NCBI RefSeq assembly: GCF_016584115.1 | Contig: NZ_NRSK01000027.1 | Span: 1-33,087 of the forward strand | From: Ectothiorhodospira mobilis | GTDB lineage: Bacteria; Pseudomonadota; Gammaproteobacteria; Ectothiorhodospirales; Ectothiorhodospiraceae | DNA length: 33,087 nucleotides | Reading direction: 5' to 3' | Part shown: piece after piece, positions 22,027 to 31,196 of the stretch | Layout: every line of letters starts with the position of its first letter | Position numbering within the stretch: position 1 is the stretch's first letter | Position numbers and translations under genes: made by a program | Notes under the pieces: model-generated | Databases searched by the model: none | The model's input: the letters and a program-made list of their open reading frames with translations, nothing else | What the model was told of the DNA's origin: nothing

Positions 22027-23322
22027 TCATCCCTCCGGCGGGAACACCCGGCACAGGGTGAACTGGTTGCCCTTGGCCTCCACCTCCACCCGGCGGGTGA
22101 TGGTCTTTTTCTTCTTCTGTTGCTTCTTCAGTCTTTCCAGTTTCGCTGGATCCCCCAGGACCTGGATGATGGCCTCCTTACCCACCAACTGGGCCGTTTT
22201 GCCCTCGTGATGGGCCAGCAGGGTCTGGTTGTTGGGGGTGTATTCCAGTCTGGCCGCTTCCCAGGTGATGCGCCGGGCCCGCACCGGGGCGTCGGAGCCG
22301 GTCTCCGGGGCCAGGGGGGAGGCCAGGTTGCGGTCCTCCAGCACGCCATAGCCCACGGCGGTCTTGGCGCCGAAGCCCAGCCAGTCGAAGGCATGGGCGA
22401 AGACCGCCTCCATGAGGGGTTTCCAGTTCGTCTGCAGGGCTTCGGGCAGAGACTGCGGCGCGCAGGTGACATGGAAGGTGAAGTCCGTCCCGTCGGGTAC
22501 GGCCAGAAACGGGACGGGATTGGGCTGGCCGGCGTCGTGGGGTGGTTGGCCGTTGAAGTAGTAGTCCTTGTAGTGGGGGGTCATGATCTCCACCACCATG
22601 CGCCTGGCCTCGGGGAAGACATCCCAGAAGGTGAGGGCCCCCCGGTGGTGGATCTGCCGGGGCAGGTCTTTTGATTTCTGGAAGTTGTTCAGGAAGGTGG
22701 CGCGGTTGTCCACCGTGCCGGTGTAGCGTTCCCGTTCCCCGGGTTGGCCCGCCAGGCCCTGGCGGATGAAGTCGTCCAGATCCGCCCGCTCGGCCAGGGC
22801 CTCCAGGGCCCTTTGCCAGGCGGGGTCCTTGAGGCATTCATCATTCGGGGCCTCGAAGCCGAACAGCCACCAGACGTCCAGTAGGGTGGGGCGCTGGTTG
22901 GCGGGATAGGCCCCGGGATCCAGGGCCAGTTCCTCGGCGGCCCGGCGCAGGACGCCCTTCACCCCGCTGCCGGCCAGGTAGGGCAGGCCGTAGGGGGTGA
23001 GGAAGGCGAAACCGTTCTCCACCGGGTGTTCGTTGCCCAGGCCCGTGGCGAAGGGGGCGGTGGAGTGGGCCTCCACCCGCAGGCCATGGGGATGGCTCTG
23101 GAACAGGGCGCTCTGACGCCGGACCAGGGCATCACACAGGTCCCGGCTGCTGCGGGGCAGGGAGGAGGCCACCTCCTTCAGGGCCGTGTGTTTGGCGTTG
23201 TCCTGGCGGGCGAAGTTGTGATCCCACACCGGGAAGTAGAGCAGGAAGCGGTGCCCCGGGGCGCAGTCCTTGTAGCCCGCCGCCCGGGCCACCACGTCTT
23301 GGGGGATGGCGGGCTGGTTCAT
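22027..23322 (-). CDS. cmr6: Type III-B CRISPR RAMP protein Cmr6
   Basis: Cmr6 is a RAMP subunit at the head of the Cmr complex that contacts the 3' part of the crRNA-target duplex. The 431-residue product has the Cmr6 core: FATGLGNEHPVENGFAFLTPYGLPYLAGSGVKGVLRRAAEE (the G-rich substrate loop), GALTFWDVFPEARRMVVEIMTPHYKDYY, and FDWLGFGAKTAVGYG near the end. It is longer than the Pyrococcus protein, with a charged C-terminal tail rich in Lys (KKQQKKKK). The ATG at 23322 has GGAGGG 8 bases upstream and overlaps the cmr5 stop by 4 bases. Confidence 0.93.
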   Translation of the reverse strand: MNQPAIPQDVVARAAGYKDCAPGHRFLLYFPVWDHNFARQDNAKHTALKEVASSLPRSSRDLCDALVRRQSALFQSHPHGLRVEAHSTAPFATGLGNEHPVENGFAFLTPYGLPYLAGSGVKGVLRRAAEELALDPGAYPANQRPTLLDVWWLFGFEAPNDECLKDPAWQRALEALAERADLDDFIRQGLAGQPGERERYTGTVDNRATFLNNFQKSKDLPRQIHHRGALTFWDVFPEARRMVVEIMTPHYKDYYFNGQPPHDAGQPNPVPFLAVPDGTDFTFHVTCAPQSLPEALQTNWKPLMEAVFAHAFDWLGFGAKTAVGYGVLEDRNLASPLAPETGSDAPVRARRITWEAARLEYTPNNQTLLAHHEGKTAQLVGKEAIIQVLGDPAKLERLKKQQKKKKTITRRVEVEAKGNQFTLCRVFPPEG

Positions 23323-23708
23323 CGTGCGTTCCCTCCCTGGGCCGGTTCCACCGCGTCCACGAACTGGCGGATCCATTTGAGGGTTTCCAGGGCGCTGTCG
23401 GTGGCCCGGCGGTAGGTCTCGGAATCCGCCTGTTGCAGGCGCTGCATGAAGTCCTCAAAGGATTTTTGACCGGCGTTTTTCGGGCCCCAGAACTCCAGGC
23501 TGATGCCCCGGATGATGTGATCCAGCAGGCGCTGGTGATGGGCGTCCTTGCTCCTGTAGAAGGCCAGTACCGGCATGAGCCCGCTGGTCATGATCAGGGC
23601 AGGGGCCCCTTTGGCCAGGGCGCGGTAGCTGTCGCCGCCGTGTTGCATGCCCTGGGTGGCCACTTCCCAGGCGAAGGCGGCGCGTTGCTGATCGAGGGTC
23701 TGGTGCAT
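23319..23708 (-). CDS. cmr5: Type III-B CRISPR small subunit Cmr5
   Basis: The 129-residue, helix-rich protein begins MHQTLDQQRAAFAWE, and contains YRALAKGAPALIMTSGLMPVLAFY, the hallmark of Cmr5, the small subunit that lines the complex next to the Cmr4 backbone. Its position between cmr4 and cmr6 is standard. The start lies 3 bases after the cmr4 stop with GGGAGG upstream, and its end overlaps cmr6 by 4 bases. Confidence 0.95.
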   Translation of the reverse strand: MHQTLDQQRAAFAWEVATQGMQHGGDSYRALAKGAPALIMTSGLMPVLAFYRSKDAHHQRLLDHIIRGISLEFWGPKNAGQKSFEDFMQRLQQADSETYRRATDSALETLKWIRQFVDAVEPAQGGNAR

Positions 23709-23711
23709 GGC

Positions 23712-24644
23712 TCAGGCCTCCCGGGAGACGGGGTGGATCAGGATCAGGCCGCGGCCGGTGCTGCCGTCGCCGCCCATCTGCACGATGCGATCGGCGATGC
23801 CAGGCAGGGTCTCCTCCCCCTGCAGGACCCGGGAGAGGACCTCCCCGGCATCCTCCAGCGCGTTTTCGGGTTTCTTTTTCTTCTTGTAGCGCTCCACGCT
23901 GGCCTGGATCAGGCCCACCAGCAGCGATTCCGGCGGCAGGTTCTCCACGTAGAACAGGCCGCCATCGGAGGCGGTACCGGAGTGGTCATCGATGCGCACA
24001 TGGGGCTCCACCACGGTGCCATGCCGGGCGAAATGGGCGAAATCGGTGTCCGAGAGGATCACCAGATCCTTTTGGAGTTTTTCCGCGAAGAACGTGTTCT
24101 CCGGCCCCGGGGGCAGGGCGTGCCGGGCCAGCCATTCAGCGATGGCTGCACGTCCGGTTTCGGCCTCGCAGGGGGCGAAGGTGAAGGCCTCCAGCACGAG
24201 CCGGTCCTGGCTCAGCAGCTCCTTGCGGACGGCGGCGTGGTTGTCGGGGATCTCCGGGACCTCCCAGGGGCAGGGCAGGCCGGCCATCCCCGCCAGGCGC
24301 CTGGCCCGGGCCAGGGCCAGGGGGCAGGTGGCATAGACAAATCCCCCCTTGAGGGCGCGCACCGGCAGGCACACCAGCTGCGCGTCGCTGAAGGCCACGG
24401 CCCCGGCGTGGTCCGAGGCGTCGGTTGTCGGGCCGAAGAGGCGTTCCAGCAGGTTGTCTTTCTTGCCCCAGAGGGCGTGTAAGTGATGGCGCACCGCCCC
24501 CTTGATGCCGGAGGCGGCGAACTGCGGATGCTGGGTGTGCACCTCCCGCTGGATGGGGCTGTCGATGGCGCCCACCGCCGTGCCGGCCCCCATGTGCACG
24601 GGGCTGGTGGCGTAGTAGAAGACCAGTTGTTGTGCGGCGAACAT
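23712..24644 (-). CDS. cmr4: Type III-B CRISPR backbone RAMP nuclease Cmr4
   Basis: Cmr4 forms the repeated backbone of the complex and cuts target RNA at 6-nt intervals. The 310-residue product has the motif HMGAGTAVGAIDSPIQRE with D28, the equivalent of the catalytic Asp of Pyrococcus Cmr4 (D26), then HPQFAASGIKGAVRHH and a C-terminal GGDGSTGRGL loop. The catalytic residue is kept, so target RNA cleavage should work. AAGGA lies 7-10 bases before the ATG. A run of five lysines (YKKKKKPEN) is seen near residue 255. Confidence 0.96.
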   Translation of the reverse strand: MFAAQQLVFYYATSPVHMGAGTAVGAIDSPIQREVHTQHPQFAASGIKGAVRHHLHALWGKKDNLLERLFGPTTDASDHAGAVAFSDAQLVCLPVRALKGGFVYATCPLALARARRLAGMAGLPCPWEVPEIPDNHAAVRKELLSQDRLVLEAFTFAPCEAETGRAAIAEWLARHALPPGPENTFFAEKLQKDLVILSDTDFAHFARHGTVVEPHVRIDDHSGTASDGGLFYVENLPPESLLVGLIQASVERYKKKKKPENALEDAGEVLSRVLQGEETLPGIADRIVQMGGDGSTGRGLILIHPVSREA

Positions 24645-24682
24645 GTGCGGTTCCTTGTGATGCGTGGTTGAGGGATGCGGAT

Positions 24683-25837
24683 TCAGGCGGCCAGGGTGGC
24701 CTGGTTGTAGCCTTCGGCGCGGCGGGCCTCAGAGCAGGCCGAGTCCTGGGCCAGGCCGTCGGCCACCCAGGCGGCCAGGGCCTCGGGGTCGCCCTGGAGG
24801 TCCTCGAACCAGTACACGGCCCCGGCGGGGACGACGCGCCGGGCCGGCTTGGGGCACCATTGATACAGATCCCAGCCGCTGATGATGCCGGGACGCCCGT
24901 GGGCGCAGCAGGTGAGCCGGGCGGAAAAGCCCTCCCCCTGCAACCAGTGCTGATCCCCCCGTCGCTGGATGGCCTGCGGCAGATGGCCGCCGGCGAAGAG
25001 GCCGGGGGTGTCCAGGATGAGCCGGAAGCGGCGGTTGCGGGCGATGGTCTCCAGGGGCGGTGCCTCAGGCTGGAAGGACACGGGCCGGAAGGCGGCGGCC
25101 CGGCCGTCCCCGCCCAGGCGCAGCAGGCCTTCCCGCTCCAGGAAGGCGTCGGCCCCGTCCACCCCCACGAGGAACCCGGTGGCGGTGCCGTCCGGGCCTT
25201 CGGGGGTCAGGGCATGGCCCTCGGTGGTGTAGATCAGGCCCTCCCGGGCGGTGCGGGCGCTGGTATCCAGGCCGATGCCCAGGCGGGGATCGGGGCGGTG
25301 CAGTGCCCCGTCCTCCACCACGTGCCGGGAGGCCTCCAGGATTTCCCCCCGCAGATGGGCACGCCAGCCCTCCGGGGTGAGATAGCCTCCGCCCCGGGGT
25401 TTTTCCGTGCGCGGGCAGTGGAGCAGGGCCGTCTTGGGCAGGGGCTGCGGTCCCTGGATCATTTCGGGGTCCGGGGACTGGGGGATCAGGGGATACAGCC
25501 CCGATTCCAGCCGTACCAGGTCCGCCGGCAGAGGGTGCAGCGGTTCGCACCGGCCGTCGTGGTGGCGGGCCAGACGCAGGGTGCGCAGGCGGAATGTGCC
25601 GGGCTTTTGGGGGGTGCCCAGGCATGGCGCCAGTTGCGGGTCCTGGCAACGCCCTTCCCGGGCGAACTGATGCAGGGCCCCGGGGTGGGCCCCCAGGATG
25701 GCCGAGCGCAGGGCCCCGGCCATCACCGAGGGTTGCGGGGGCATGGTCCCGGAGCCGTGTTCCCCGGATTCGCCGAAGGCCAGATTGCCGCGGAAGAACA
25801 GGCTGTCCACGGGTTGGATGAAGAGCCAGAGGGTCAT
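24683..25837 (-). CDS. cmr3: Type III-B CRISPR RAMP protein Cmr3
   Basis: Cmr3 binds the 5' tag of crRNA and contacts Cmr2. The 384-residue product starts MTLWLFIQPVDSLFFRGNLAFGES, and has PPQPSVMAGALRSAILG, RLGIGLDTSARTAREGLIYTTEG and RFRLILDTPGLFAGG, all expected for Cmr3. The ATG overlaps the cmr2 stop by 4 bases (ATGA), so translation is coupled to Cas10. There are 38 bases between its stop and the cmr4 start. The long same-frame extension upstream of this ATG belongs to another frame of cmr2 and was left out. Confidence 0.94.
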   Translation of the reverse strand: MTLWLFIQPVDSLFFRGNLAFGESGEHGSGTMPPQPSVMAGALRSAILGAHPGALHQFAREGRCQDPQLAPCLGTPQKPGTFRLRTLRLARHHDGRCEPLHPLPADLVRLESGLYPLIPQSPDPEMIQGPQPLPKTALLHCPRTEKPRGGGYLTPEGWRAHLRGEILEASRHVVEDGALHRPDPRLGIGLDTSARTAREGLIYTTEGHALTPEGPDGTATGFLVGVDGADAFLEREGLLRLGGDGRAAAFRPVSFQPEAPPLETIARNRRFRLILDTPGLFAGGHLPQAIQRRGDQHWLQGEGFSARLTCCAHGRPGIISGWDLYQWCPKPARRVVPAGAVYWFEDLQGDPEALAAWVADGLAQDSACSEARRAEGYNQATLAA

Positions 25838-28764
25838 GCCAGGGCCTCCTCGTATGGGCGGATACGTTCCGGCCGGGCAAAGAACTCGCTTACGGCGAGG
25901 AACTGCCCGATGGCGGTGCGGGGTTGTGCGGGGTCGATGGTGTCGCAGACGAAATCCACGATCTCCCGGGCCAGGGCCCCGCTGCCGGCCTGACGGGTGA
26001 ACTGCTGCGCCAGGGCCCCGGCCATCTGGGCGCGCCAGCGGGGGTCGCGTTTGTCCTGGGGGCGGTCGGTGAGCCCTTCGAACCACAGCTGGGCGCGATA
26101 GATGGCCCCGCGGGAGAAGTCGGTGTGGGCCAGTTCGTCCCGCAGCCGCCCCATGAGGGTGAGGGTGGCCCGGTCCATGCGAGGGGCCCGCTGTTCCCCC
26201 AGGGGCCACCAGGGCGCGGTGAGTTCTTCCGCGCCGCCGCCGCGCTTGAGCACCCGCAGGCAGAAGCGGTTGCGCCCGGCGGACTTGGCCCCGGCCTCGG
26301 CCTCCCGCAGTTCCCGCAGGACCCGGGCCAGGGGGGCCTGGTGATGGGCCACCACGGCCCCCATGGAGGCGGTGGCCCGATGGCCCATGAGCCGCATGAG
26401 CCGCCCATGCAGCAGGCCAAAGCCGTCCTTGAGCAGGAGTTTTTTGTCCTGGGGCGCACCGCCCCCTTCCAGGAGGCGGCCCACATGTGCATCCAGGCCC
26501 ATGGCCGGGTCGGGGGCCAGGCCGCTGTAGGCCAGGCGCAACAGCTGCATGGCGTCCAGCAGGTCGTCCACCGCCACCAGGGCGAGCACGTCGTCGCCCC
26601 CGGCGTAGATGAGCTTGCCCTTGACGCAGTCCTCCACCACATACCGGGCCAGGTGCAGGGAGAAGTGATTCAGGGCCGAGGACAGGGCGCCGTGGCGGCC
26701 GGGGGAGGGGGGTCTGCGGGTCTCCATGTAGTCGTGCAGGGCCCGGTTTTTCCGGGCCACCCGGTCCATCTGCGCCCGGATCTGGTCATGCCAGGTGTCC
26801 TGATAACGCAGGGTATAGGCCTCTTCGTTGCCGGCGAACCAGGCCCCCATGCGATCGCCATCCATCTGGATGAGGGCGTAGTAGGTTTCCCGGGGTTTGA
26901 AGACGCTGGAGATGTCCCGCTCCAGGGCCTCGGCGTCCACCCCCTGGATGGCCGCATCGTCCTTGAGCATCTCCAGGGCCGAGGGCAGGCGCCGGGCGAT
27001 GTACTGCATATCTTCGGATTGATGAGGGAGTTCACGGGCCAGTTTGCGGGGCAGGACGGTGGGCTCGGCTTCCACCAGGGTCAGGCGCTGTTTGAGTTTA
27101 TTTTCATGACACGACTGATCCGGGGAGCGCCGGGTCTCATCCCGGTGTTGCCACAGGGTGGTGGACAGGGCCAGGGCGTGGGTGCTGACCACGAAACGGC
27201 GGATATCCATGTCCAGGTGTTGCTCCACCGTCTCGGTGAACAGGCTGGGCCAGAGCCGCTTGGCGGTGCACAGGGCACACAGGTGCTCTCCGCCCTTGGC
27301 CCAGGCGCGGCGCTTCTCCGCCAGCCGGCCCCAGGGGCTTTGCTGCTGGCGGTCCCTGCGGTTCAGGGGGAGCAGTTCCGGTTTTGGGGTGAGCCATTCC
27401 CGTTCGCCGCACTGGGTGCAGCGGTGGCCCTTCTGCTTCAGGGCCTCGAAGGGGCGGATGGTCTTGCCCGCCGCCAGGTGGCGTTCGGTGAGTTCGTGCA
27501 CCGCCGGGTAGAGGATGCCCGCGTTGGGTCGCCAGAAGGTCCAGCCTTCCAGATCCAGCTGGCGGTTGAGGGCCGCCCAGGTGGCGGGGGTGAAGACCCC
27601 TTGTTGCTCCAGATCGGGATGGATCTGTCCCAGGGCGGTCTGAAGCCGCTGGCTGGCCGTTTCGATGTCGCGGTGATCCTCCCCCACGGGCCAGCGGGCG
27701 GCGGTCCAAAAGGCCTCGGGGAAGGCCGCCATCTGTTTCTCGATCTGGTTTCGGGTGGTGTCCGTGATCTCGCATCCCGCCTCTTTGAACACCCGCCGGG
27801 CCGCCTCGTGGGCGATGTCCAGGGCGCGGCGCCGGGCGGCGGCGATGGCCCGTTCCGCCAGCTCCCGGGCGCGGCGGGCGGGGACCAGGCACAGGCATTT
27901 GTTGGGCAGGGCGGCGGAGAACAAGGGGTTGGTGTCGTCCCGGCGCGCGAGGAAATCCGCCCCCAGCTCCTGGAACAGTTCGCGGAAGGCCTCCCCGCCT
28001 TCCTCCAGCAGCCAGGCATCTACCGCCGGCACACCCCGCAGGGCCGGGAAGAGCACGGCATCGGGCCCCACCTCGCCGGCGATCTCCCGCAGGGCGGCCC
28101 AGACCAGGGAGGAGAGCAGGTGGGATCCGGCCCAGAGATCGGAGGTGGATCGTCCCTGGCTGATGAAGCCCTGCACGGGCCCGAAGCTCAGGGCCAGCAG
28201 GCAGGGTTCGTCCCCCTGATCCAGGGCGGTGTGCAGGGCCGAGACGGTGTCCAGATGGGCCCAGATGGTGTGATCCGGTGTGCGGGTGTCCGCCGGCAGT
28301 TCCTGCCAGAGGGCGCCCAGGTCCGCGTCGGCCAGCCGGCCCTCGGGCCCGAAACGCCAGAAGGCCAGGAAGGTGCGGCGCGGGTCGTCCCCCCCGGCCT
28401 GGATCAGCCGCTGGAAGTGCTGCAGGCTGATGTCCTTGATGTGATCCACGCCGATGTCCGTGAGCTTGTGAAGGTCGAAGCGGGCGCCCGACAGGGGATG
28501 GATGAGCTGGGGTTGTTCCGTGAAACGCACCGTGGCCCAGGCGGGAAAGCGTTCCCCCTGGCGGAAGGGCCAGTTGGGCCGGTCCGCGGCGGCGGCCAGA
28601 TGGTCGGCCCGGCGGTCGAAATCGCCGTCCTGAATCCCGAGACGCTGACGCAGGTCCCGGACCGTGCCCTGTTCATGCCCCACGCGGTCGCGCATCAGTA
28701 CCAGGGACTTCTCCGCCGGATCATGGACCCAGGCGGCCAGTTTCTTCTTCCAGTGGGTGCTCAT
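25834..28764 (-). CDS. cmr2: Type III-B CRISPR large subunit Cas10/Cmr2 (HD nuclease and cyclic oligoadenylate synthase)
   Basis: The 976-residue protein is a full-length Cmr2. H14-D15 in AAWVHDPAEKSL is the N-terminal HD motif. C449, C452, C496 and C499 (CTQC and CALC) form the zinc site between the palm domains. The second palm domain has GGDD at residues 722-725 (YAGGDDVLAL), the catalytic site that converts ATP to cyclic oligoadenylate. Both sites being intact means ssDNA cleavage and signalling are both possible. I chose ATG 28764 (AGGA 9 bases upstream); an ATG at 28782 lies inside cmr1. Four proteins that could bind or degrade the signal are encoded in the same locus. Confidence 0.97.
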   Translation of the reverse strand: MSTHWKKKLAAWVHDPAEKSLVLMRDRVGHEQGTVRDLRQRLGIQDGDFDRRADHLAAAADRPNWPFRQGERFPAWATVRFTEQPQLIHPLSGARFDLHKLTDIGVDHIKDISLQHFQRLIQAGGDDPRRTFLAFWRFGPEGRLADADLGALWQELPADTRTPDHTIWAHLDTVSALHTALDQGDEPCLLALSFGPVQGFISQGRSTSDLWAGSHLLSSLVWAALREIAGEVGPDAVLFPALRGVPAVDAWLLEEGGEAFRELFQELGADFLARRDDTNPLFSAALPNKCLCLVPARRARELAERAIAAARRRALDIAHEAARRVFKEAGCEITDTTRNQIEKQMAAFPEAFWTAARWPVGEDHRDIETASQRLQTALGQIHPDLEQQGVFTPATWAALNRQLDLEGWTFWRPNAGILYPAVHELTERHLAAGKTIRPFEALKQKGHRCTQCGEREWLTPKPELLPLNRRDRQQQSPWGRLAEKRRAWAKGGEHLCALCTAKRLWPSLFTETVEQHLDMDIRRFVVSTHALALSTTLWQHRDETRRSPDQSCHENKLKQRLTLVEAEPTVLPRKLARELPHQSEDMQYIARRLPSALEMLKDDAAIQGVDAEALERDISSVFKPRETYYALIQMDGDRMGAWFAGNEEAYTLRYQDTWHDQIRAQMDRVARKNRALHDYMETRRPPSPGRHGALSSALNHFSLHLARYVVEDCVKGKLIYAGGDDVLALVAVDDLLDAMQLLRLAYSGLAPDPAMGLDAHVGRLLEGGGAPQDKKLLLKDGFGLLHGRLMRLMGHRATASMGAVVAHHQAPLARVLRELREAEAGAKSAGRNRFCLRVLKRGGGAEELTAPWWPLGEQRAPRMDRATLTLMGRLRDELAHTDFSRGAIYRAQLWFEGLTDRPQDKRDPRWRAQMAGALAQQFTRQAGSGALAREIVDFVCDTIDPAQPRTAIGQFLAVSEFFARPERIRPYEEALA

Positions 28765-28765
28765 G

Positions 28766-29863
28766 TCAGGCGATCCTTTCATGGTGTGCGTCCAGGGCCT
28801 TGTGGATGGTGTCCCAGCTTTCCTTTAGGTTTTCGGGGGTACGGAACCATTTCGCGATCTGGTCATCCCTCAGGGCCTCCAGGAATCCTTTTTCGGGTGG
28901 GCGGCTCGGGGTGTGGAGGATGATCCCCCGGAATTGATTCCCTTCCTTTAGGACCTTGAACCGTAAGGGGGAGGCCAGCCGGAGATTCCTGTCGCGCACC
29001 GGCAGATCCCAGGGGCTGCCATTGGTGCCGGCCGGATAGCCCAGCAGGTGCAGGGCCCCGACGGGATGCCCGTCGAAGTCGGTCTTGTGGCCTTTGGCGG
29101 CACTGCGTACCTGGTGGAGGGCGTCGGCCAGGGTCTCCACGGTCTCCTGCCAGTCCTTGCAGGGCCGGGTGCGCCAGATCAGCGGGCGCTCTTCCCCCGC
29201 CCCCGCATCCAGGCCGATGGCATGGGCCCATTCCTGTTGAAGGCACTGATCCAGTGGGCGGGTGATCCGCTGCAGCAGGGGGGCCTCCCGGGACAGGGGT
29301 TCCAGGGGCGGGGTCCCGTCATGGGGGGTGAGGGTGACCGAGCCCCAGCCGTTACGGCTGCGGCTGCCCAGGGCGCCGAACCACTGGATCAGCTGCAGGG
29401 CCTGGAGGATTTCCGGTTCATATTCGTCGGGACAGATCAGGGTGAGCACGGCCGTGTCTTGGGTGCCCAGGGCCTTTCGGTTTCCTCTGTTACCCGGCAG
29501 CACGGGCCCGAAGCCCAGGTAGACGTCCGAACGCACCCCCTTGCCGGCCCCGGTGTGGACCGAAGCGAACCCCTTGGGCCACTCCTTCCGGTCCAGTTTC
29601 CCCTTGGACCAGGCCGGCCCCAGGCGCAGCCGGATGGGGGATCGGAGGGATTTTCGGTCGTTGTGGTCCGATGCGCTGCCAAAGCGCAGGGCCTCCGCCT
29701 CCCGCAGGCGGTTTACGTCAAAGTCCACCTTGGGGGCGTGGACCATGCGCCACCAGTGGCGGAGCAGGGCCTTGATGGGGGGCGTGCGCCATTGGCCCTC
29801 CTGCTGGGCATTGCCCAGGAAGGCCGGGGTGTTGAAGGTGAGTTTGTATTGCAGTCGCTTCAT
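28766..29863 (-). CDS. cmr1: Type III-B CRISPR RAMP protein Cmr1
   Basis: Cmr1 is a RAMP subunit at the head of the Cmr complex near the crRNA 3' end. The 365-residue product has the family start KLTFNTPAFLGNAQQEGQWRTPPIKALLRHWWR, and the later GALGSRSRNGWGSV glycine-rich loop. GGAG lies 5 bases before the ATG. It ends two bases before the cmr2 start. An 80-base gap separates it from the CARF gene upstream in the operon. Confidence 0.94.
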   Translation of the reverse strand: MKRLQYKLTFNTPAFLGNAQQEGQWRTPPIKALLRHWWRMVHAPKVDFDVNRLREAEALRFGSASDHNDRKSLRSPIRLRLGPAWSKGKLDRKEWPKGFASVHTGAGKGVRSDVYLGFGPVLPGNRGNRKALGTQDTAVLTLICPDEYEPEILQALQLIQWFGALGSRSRNGWGSVTLTPHDGTPPLEPLSREAPLLQRITRPLDQCLQQEWAHAIGLDAGAGEERPLIWRTRPCKDWQETVETLADALHQVRSAAKGHKTDFDGHPVGALHLLGYPAGTNGSPWDLPVRDRNLRLASPLRFKVLKEGNQFRGIILHTPSRPPEKGFLEALRDDQIAKWFRTPENLKESWDTIHKALDAHHERIA

Positions 29864-29928
29864 GGGATCTCCGCCTCGAAGCTGGGGTGAACACAGGATG
29901 GGGCATCCATGTGAGTTTGTGGGGTTCT

Positions 29929-29940
29929 GGCAGGCTTGCC
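29929..29940 (-). repeat. GGCAAGCCTGCC motif, copy 3
   Basis: The exact 12-mer is on the minus strand in the 80-base gap between the NE0113-family gene and cmr1. Confidence 0.5.
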
Positions 29941-29943
29941 GCC

Positions 29944-31113
29944 TCAGTCCGGGGGTGGGTCGACGCTGAAATGGATGGCCTCGGGGGGCAGGTCCAGGCG
30001 GTAGCGCCGGGGGCGGGTACCGCCGTCGTGGATGAGATAGGGGCCGGCTGCCGGACCCAGGGTCTTTCTCAGGGTCCGGTGCAGTTTGGAGAGGGCCTGG
30101 GAGAAGTAGTCCCCGTCCATGCCGTCCTTCAGGGCCCGTTCGGTCTTGTCCAGGTCCGCCATGGGCCCTGCCAGGGCCCGAAGTTCCTGCAGGTAGCGCT
30201 CGGCCCAGGCCCGGTCCGGGATCCCCTTGCCCGGGGCCTCCAGGGGCGGATCGCCCGCGGCGGCGCGGCGGGCAAAGAGGCTGTAGAGGGCCATCTGGGC
30301 CGGGGGCAGGGTCAGGGTGTGCCGTCCCAGGCGCGCGCGCCGGCTGGCGGGATGGAGGGTGACCGCGGGCGGGGCGAGTCCTTCCCGCGCCGCATCCACT
30401 ACCTCCCGGTAGCTGGCCTGACCGTTCATAAGGCGCTCGTCCAGACCGTGGCGCAGGCTCACGAAGGGGATCTCCGCCAGGGTGACCCGGGCGTTCCGGG
30501 CGTCCACCAGGTTGTCTCCGTTCTGCGTGGCGAGGACGCGGGATGCGCGGCTGGGGTAGAAGAACTGCCAGGTGGATTCGAAGGGCTTGCTCACCAGGAC
30601 ATGGGAGAGCCGGTCCTGGGGACGGCCAAACAGGGAGAGGGCATACCCGAGGAAGAAACCCATGGTCTTGCGCCCGCCGGCGATGGAGACGTGCAGGGCG
30701 CTGTCGGGGTCGTGGGTGAGGCGGCGCACCTGCTCGGTGATGAAGTCCGCCGCCGCCAGGTTGTCCGCCGGGGTGCGGATGTCCTCCAGGGGGCGTGCCT
30801 CGGCGTCGGGGATGGCATGGATGCAGGTCTCATCGAAGGTGATCTCCGGAAGTTGATATTCCTCCCGCAGCCGGTGAAACCACCCCAGTTCCCGGGAGAG
30901 CAGGGACAGGCGGGCCCGTTCCGCCCCCTCGGCGGTGGTCACCAGGTGCACCTCGTTGGGCAGGACCTCCGGTGTGGGACCGGTGGCCAGGGCGTAGAGG
31001 GTCTCGGTGACCACCTGGGGGGCCAGGCCGGTGACGGCCAGGAGGATGCGCCGGGGATAACCGGCGGGATCGCGGTCCGTCTGCGCTGTGTGCGGGGATT
31101 CTTGCGGGGTCAT
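29944..31113 (-). CDS. NE0113-family (TIGR02584, 'Csm6-like') CARF protein
   Basis: The 389-residue protein has an N-terminal CARF domain (residues ~20-190): RRILLAVTGLAPQVVTETLYAL at the start and HVSIAGGRKTMGFFLGYALSLFG as second pocket motif. These are typical of the NE0113 family, annotated as CRISPR ring nuclease Csm6. The C-terminal half has no R-X4-6-H motif of HEPN RNases; its end (LSKLHRTLRKTLG, RPRRYRLDLPPEAI) looks more like a winged helix. It is therefore more likely a cyclic-oligoadenylate ring nuclease or sensor-regulator than an RNase. The start is not certain: ATG 31113 or 31125, neither with a strong ribosome binding site. Confidence 0.87.
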   Translation of the reverse strand: MTPQESPHTAQTDRDPAGYPRRILLAVTGLAPQVVTETLYALATGPTPEVLPNEVHLVTTAEGAERARLSLLSRELGWFHRLREEYQLPEITFDETCIHAIPDAEARPLEDIRTPADNLAAADFITEQVRRLTHDPDSALHVSIAGGRKTMGFFLGYALSLFGRPQDRLSHVLVSKPFESTWQFFYPSRASRVLATQNGDNLVDARNARVTLAEIPFVSLRHGLDERLMNGQASYREVVDAAREGLAPPAVTLHPASRRARLGRHTLTLPPAQMALYSLFARRAAAGDPPLEAPGKGIPDRAWAERYLQELRALAGPMADLDKTERALKDGMDGDYFSQALSKLHRTLRKTLGPAAGPYLIHDGGTRPRRYRLDLPPEAIHFSVDPPPD

Positions 31114-31176
31114 CCCGGTGTCCATGCCGATGCGTATCTGCGGATCCTGTCCTGTCCCGGGGCCATCATGGGTCCC

Positions 31177-31188
31177 GGCAGGCTTGCC
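31177..31188 (-). repeat. GGCAAGCCTGCC motif, copy 4
   Basis: The exact 12-mer is on the minus strand in the 83-base gap between cas6 and the NE0113-family gene, followed by GGGACCCATGATGG. Both operon gaps that are larger than 50 bases contain it. Confidence 0.5.
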
Positions 31189-31196
31189 TCCAGGGT

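Noticed and set aside
25924-28923. A 999-codon open frame on the + strand
   Set aside because: It is antisense to cmr2/cas10, rich in Gly, Gln and Pro, and without any domain; a by-product of high GC codon use. The same applies to long + strand frames opposite cmr1, cmr3, cmr4, cmr6, cas6 and the NE0113-family gene.
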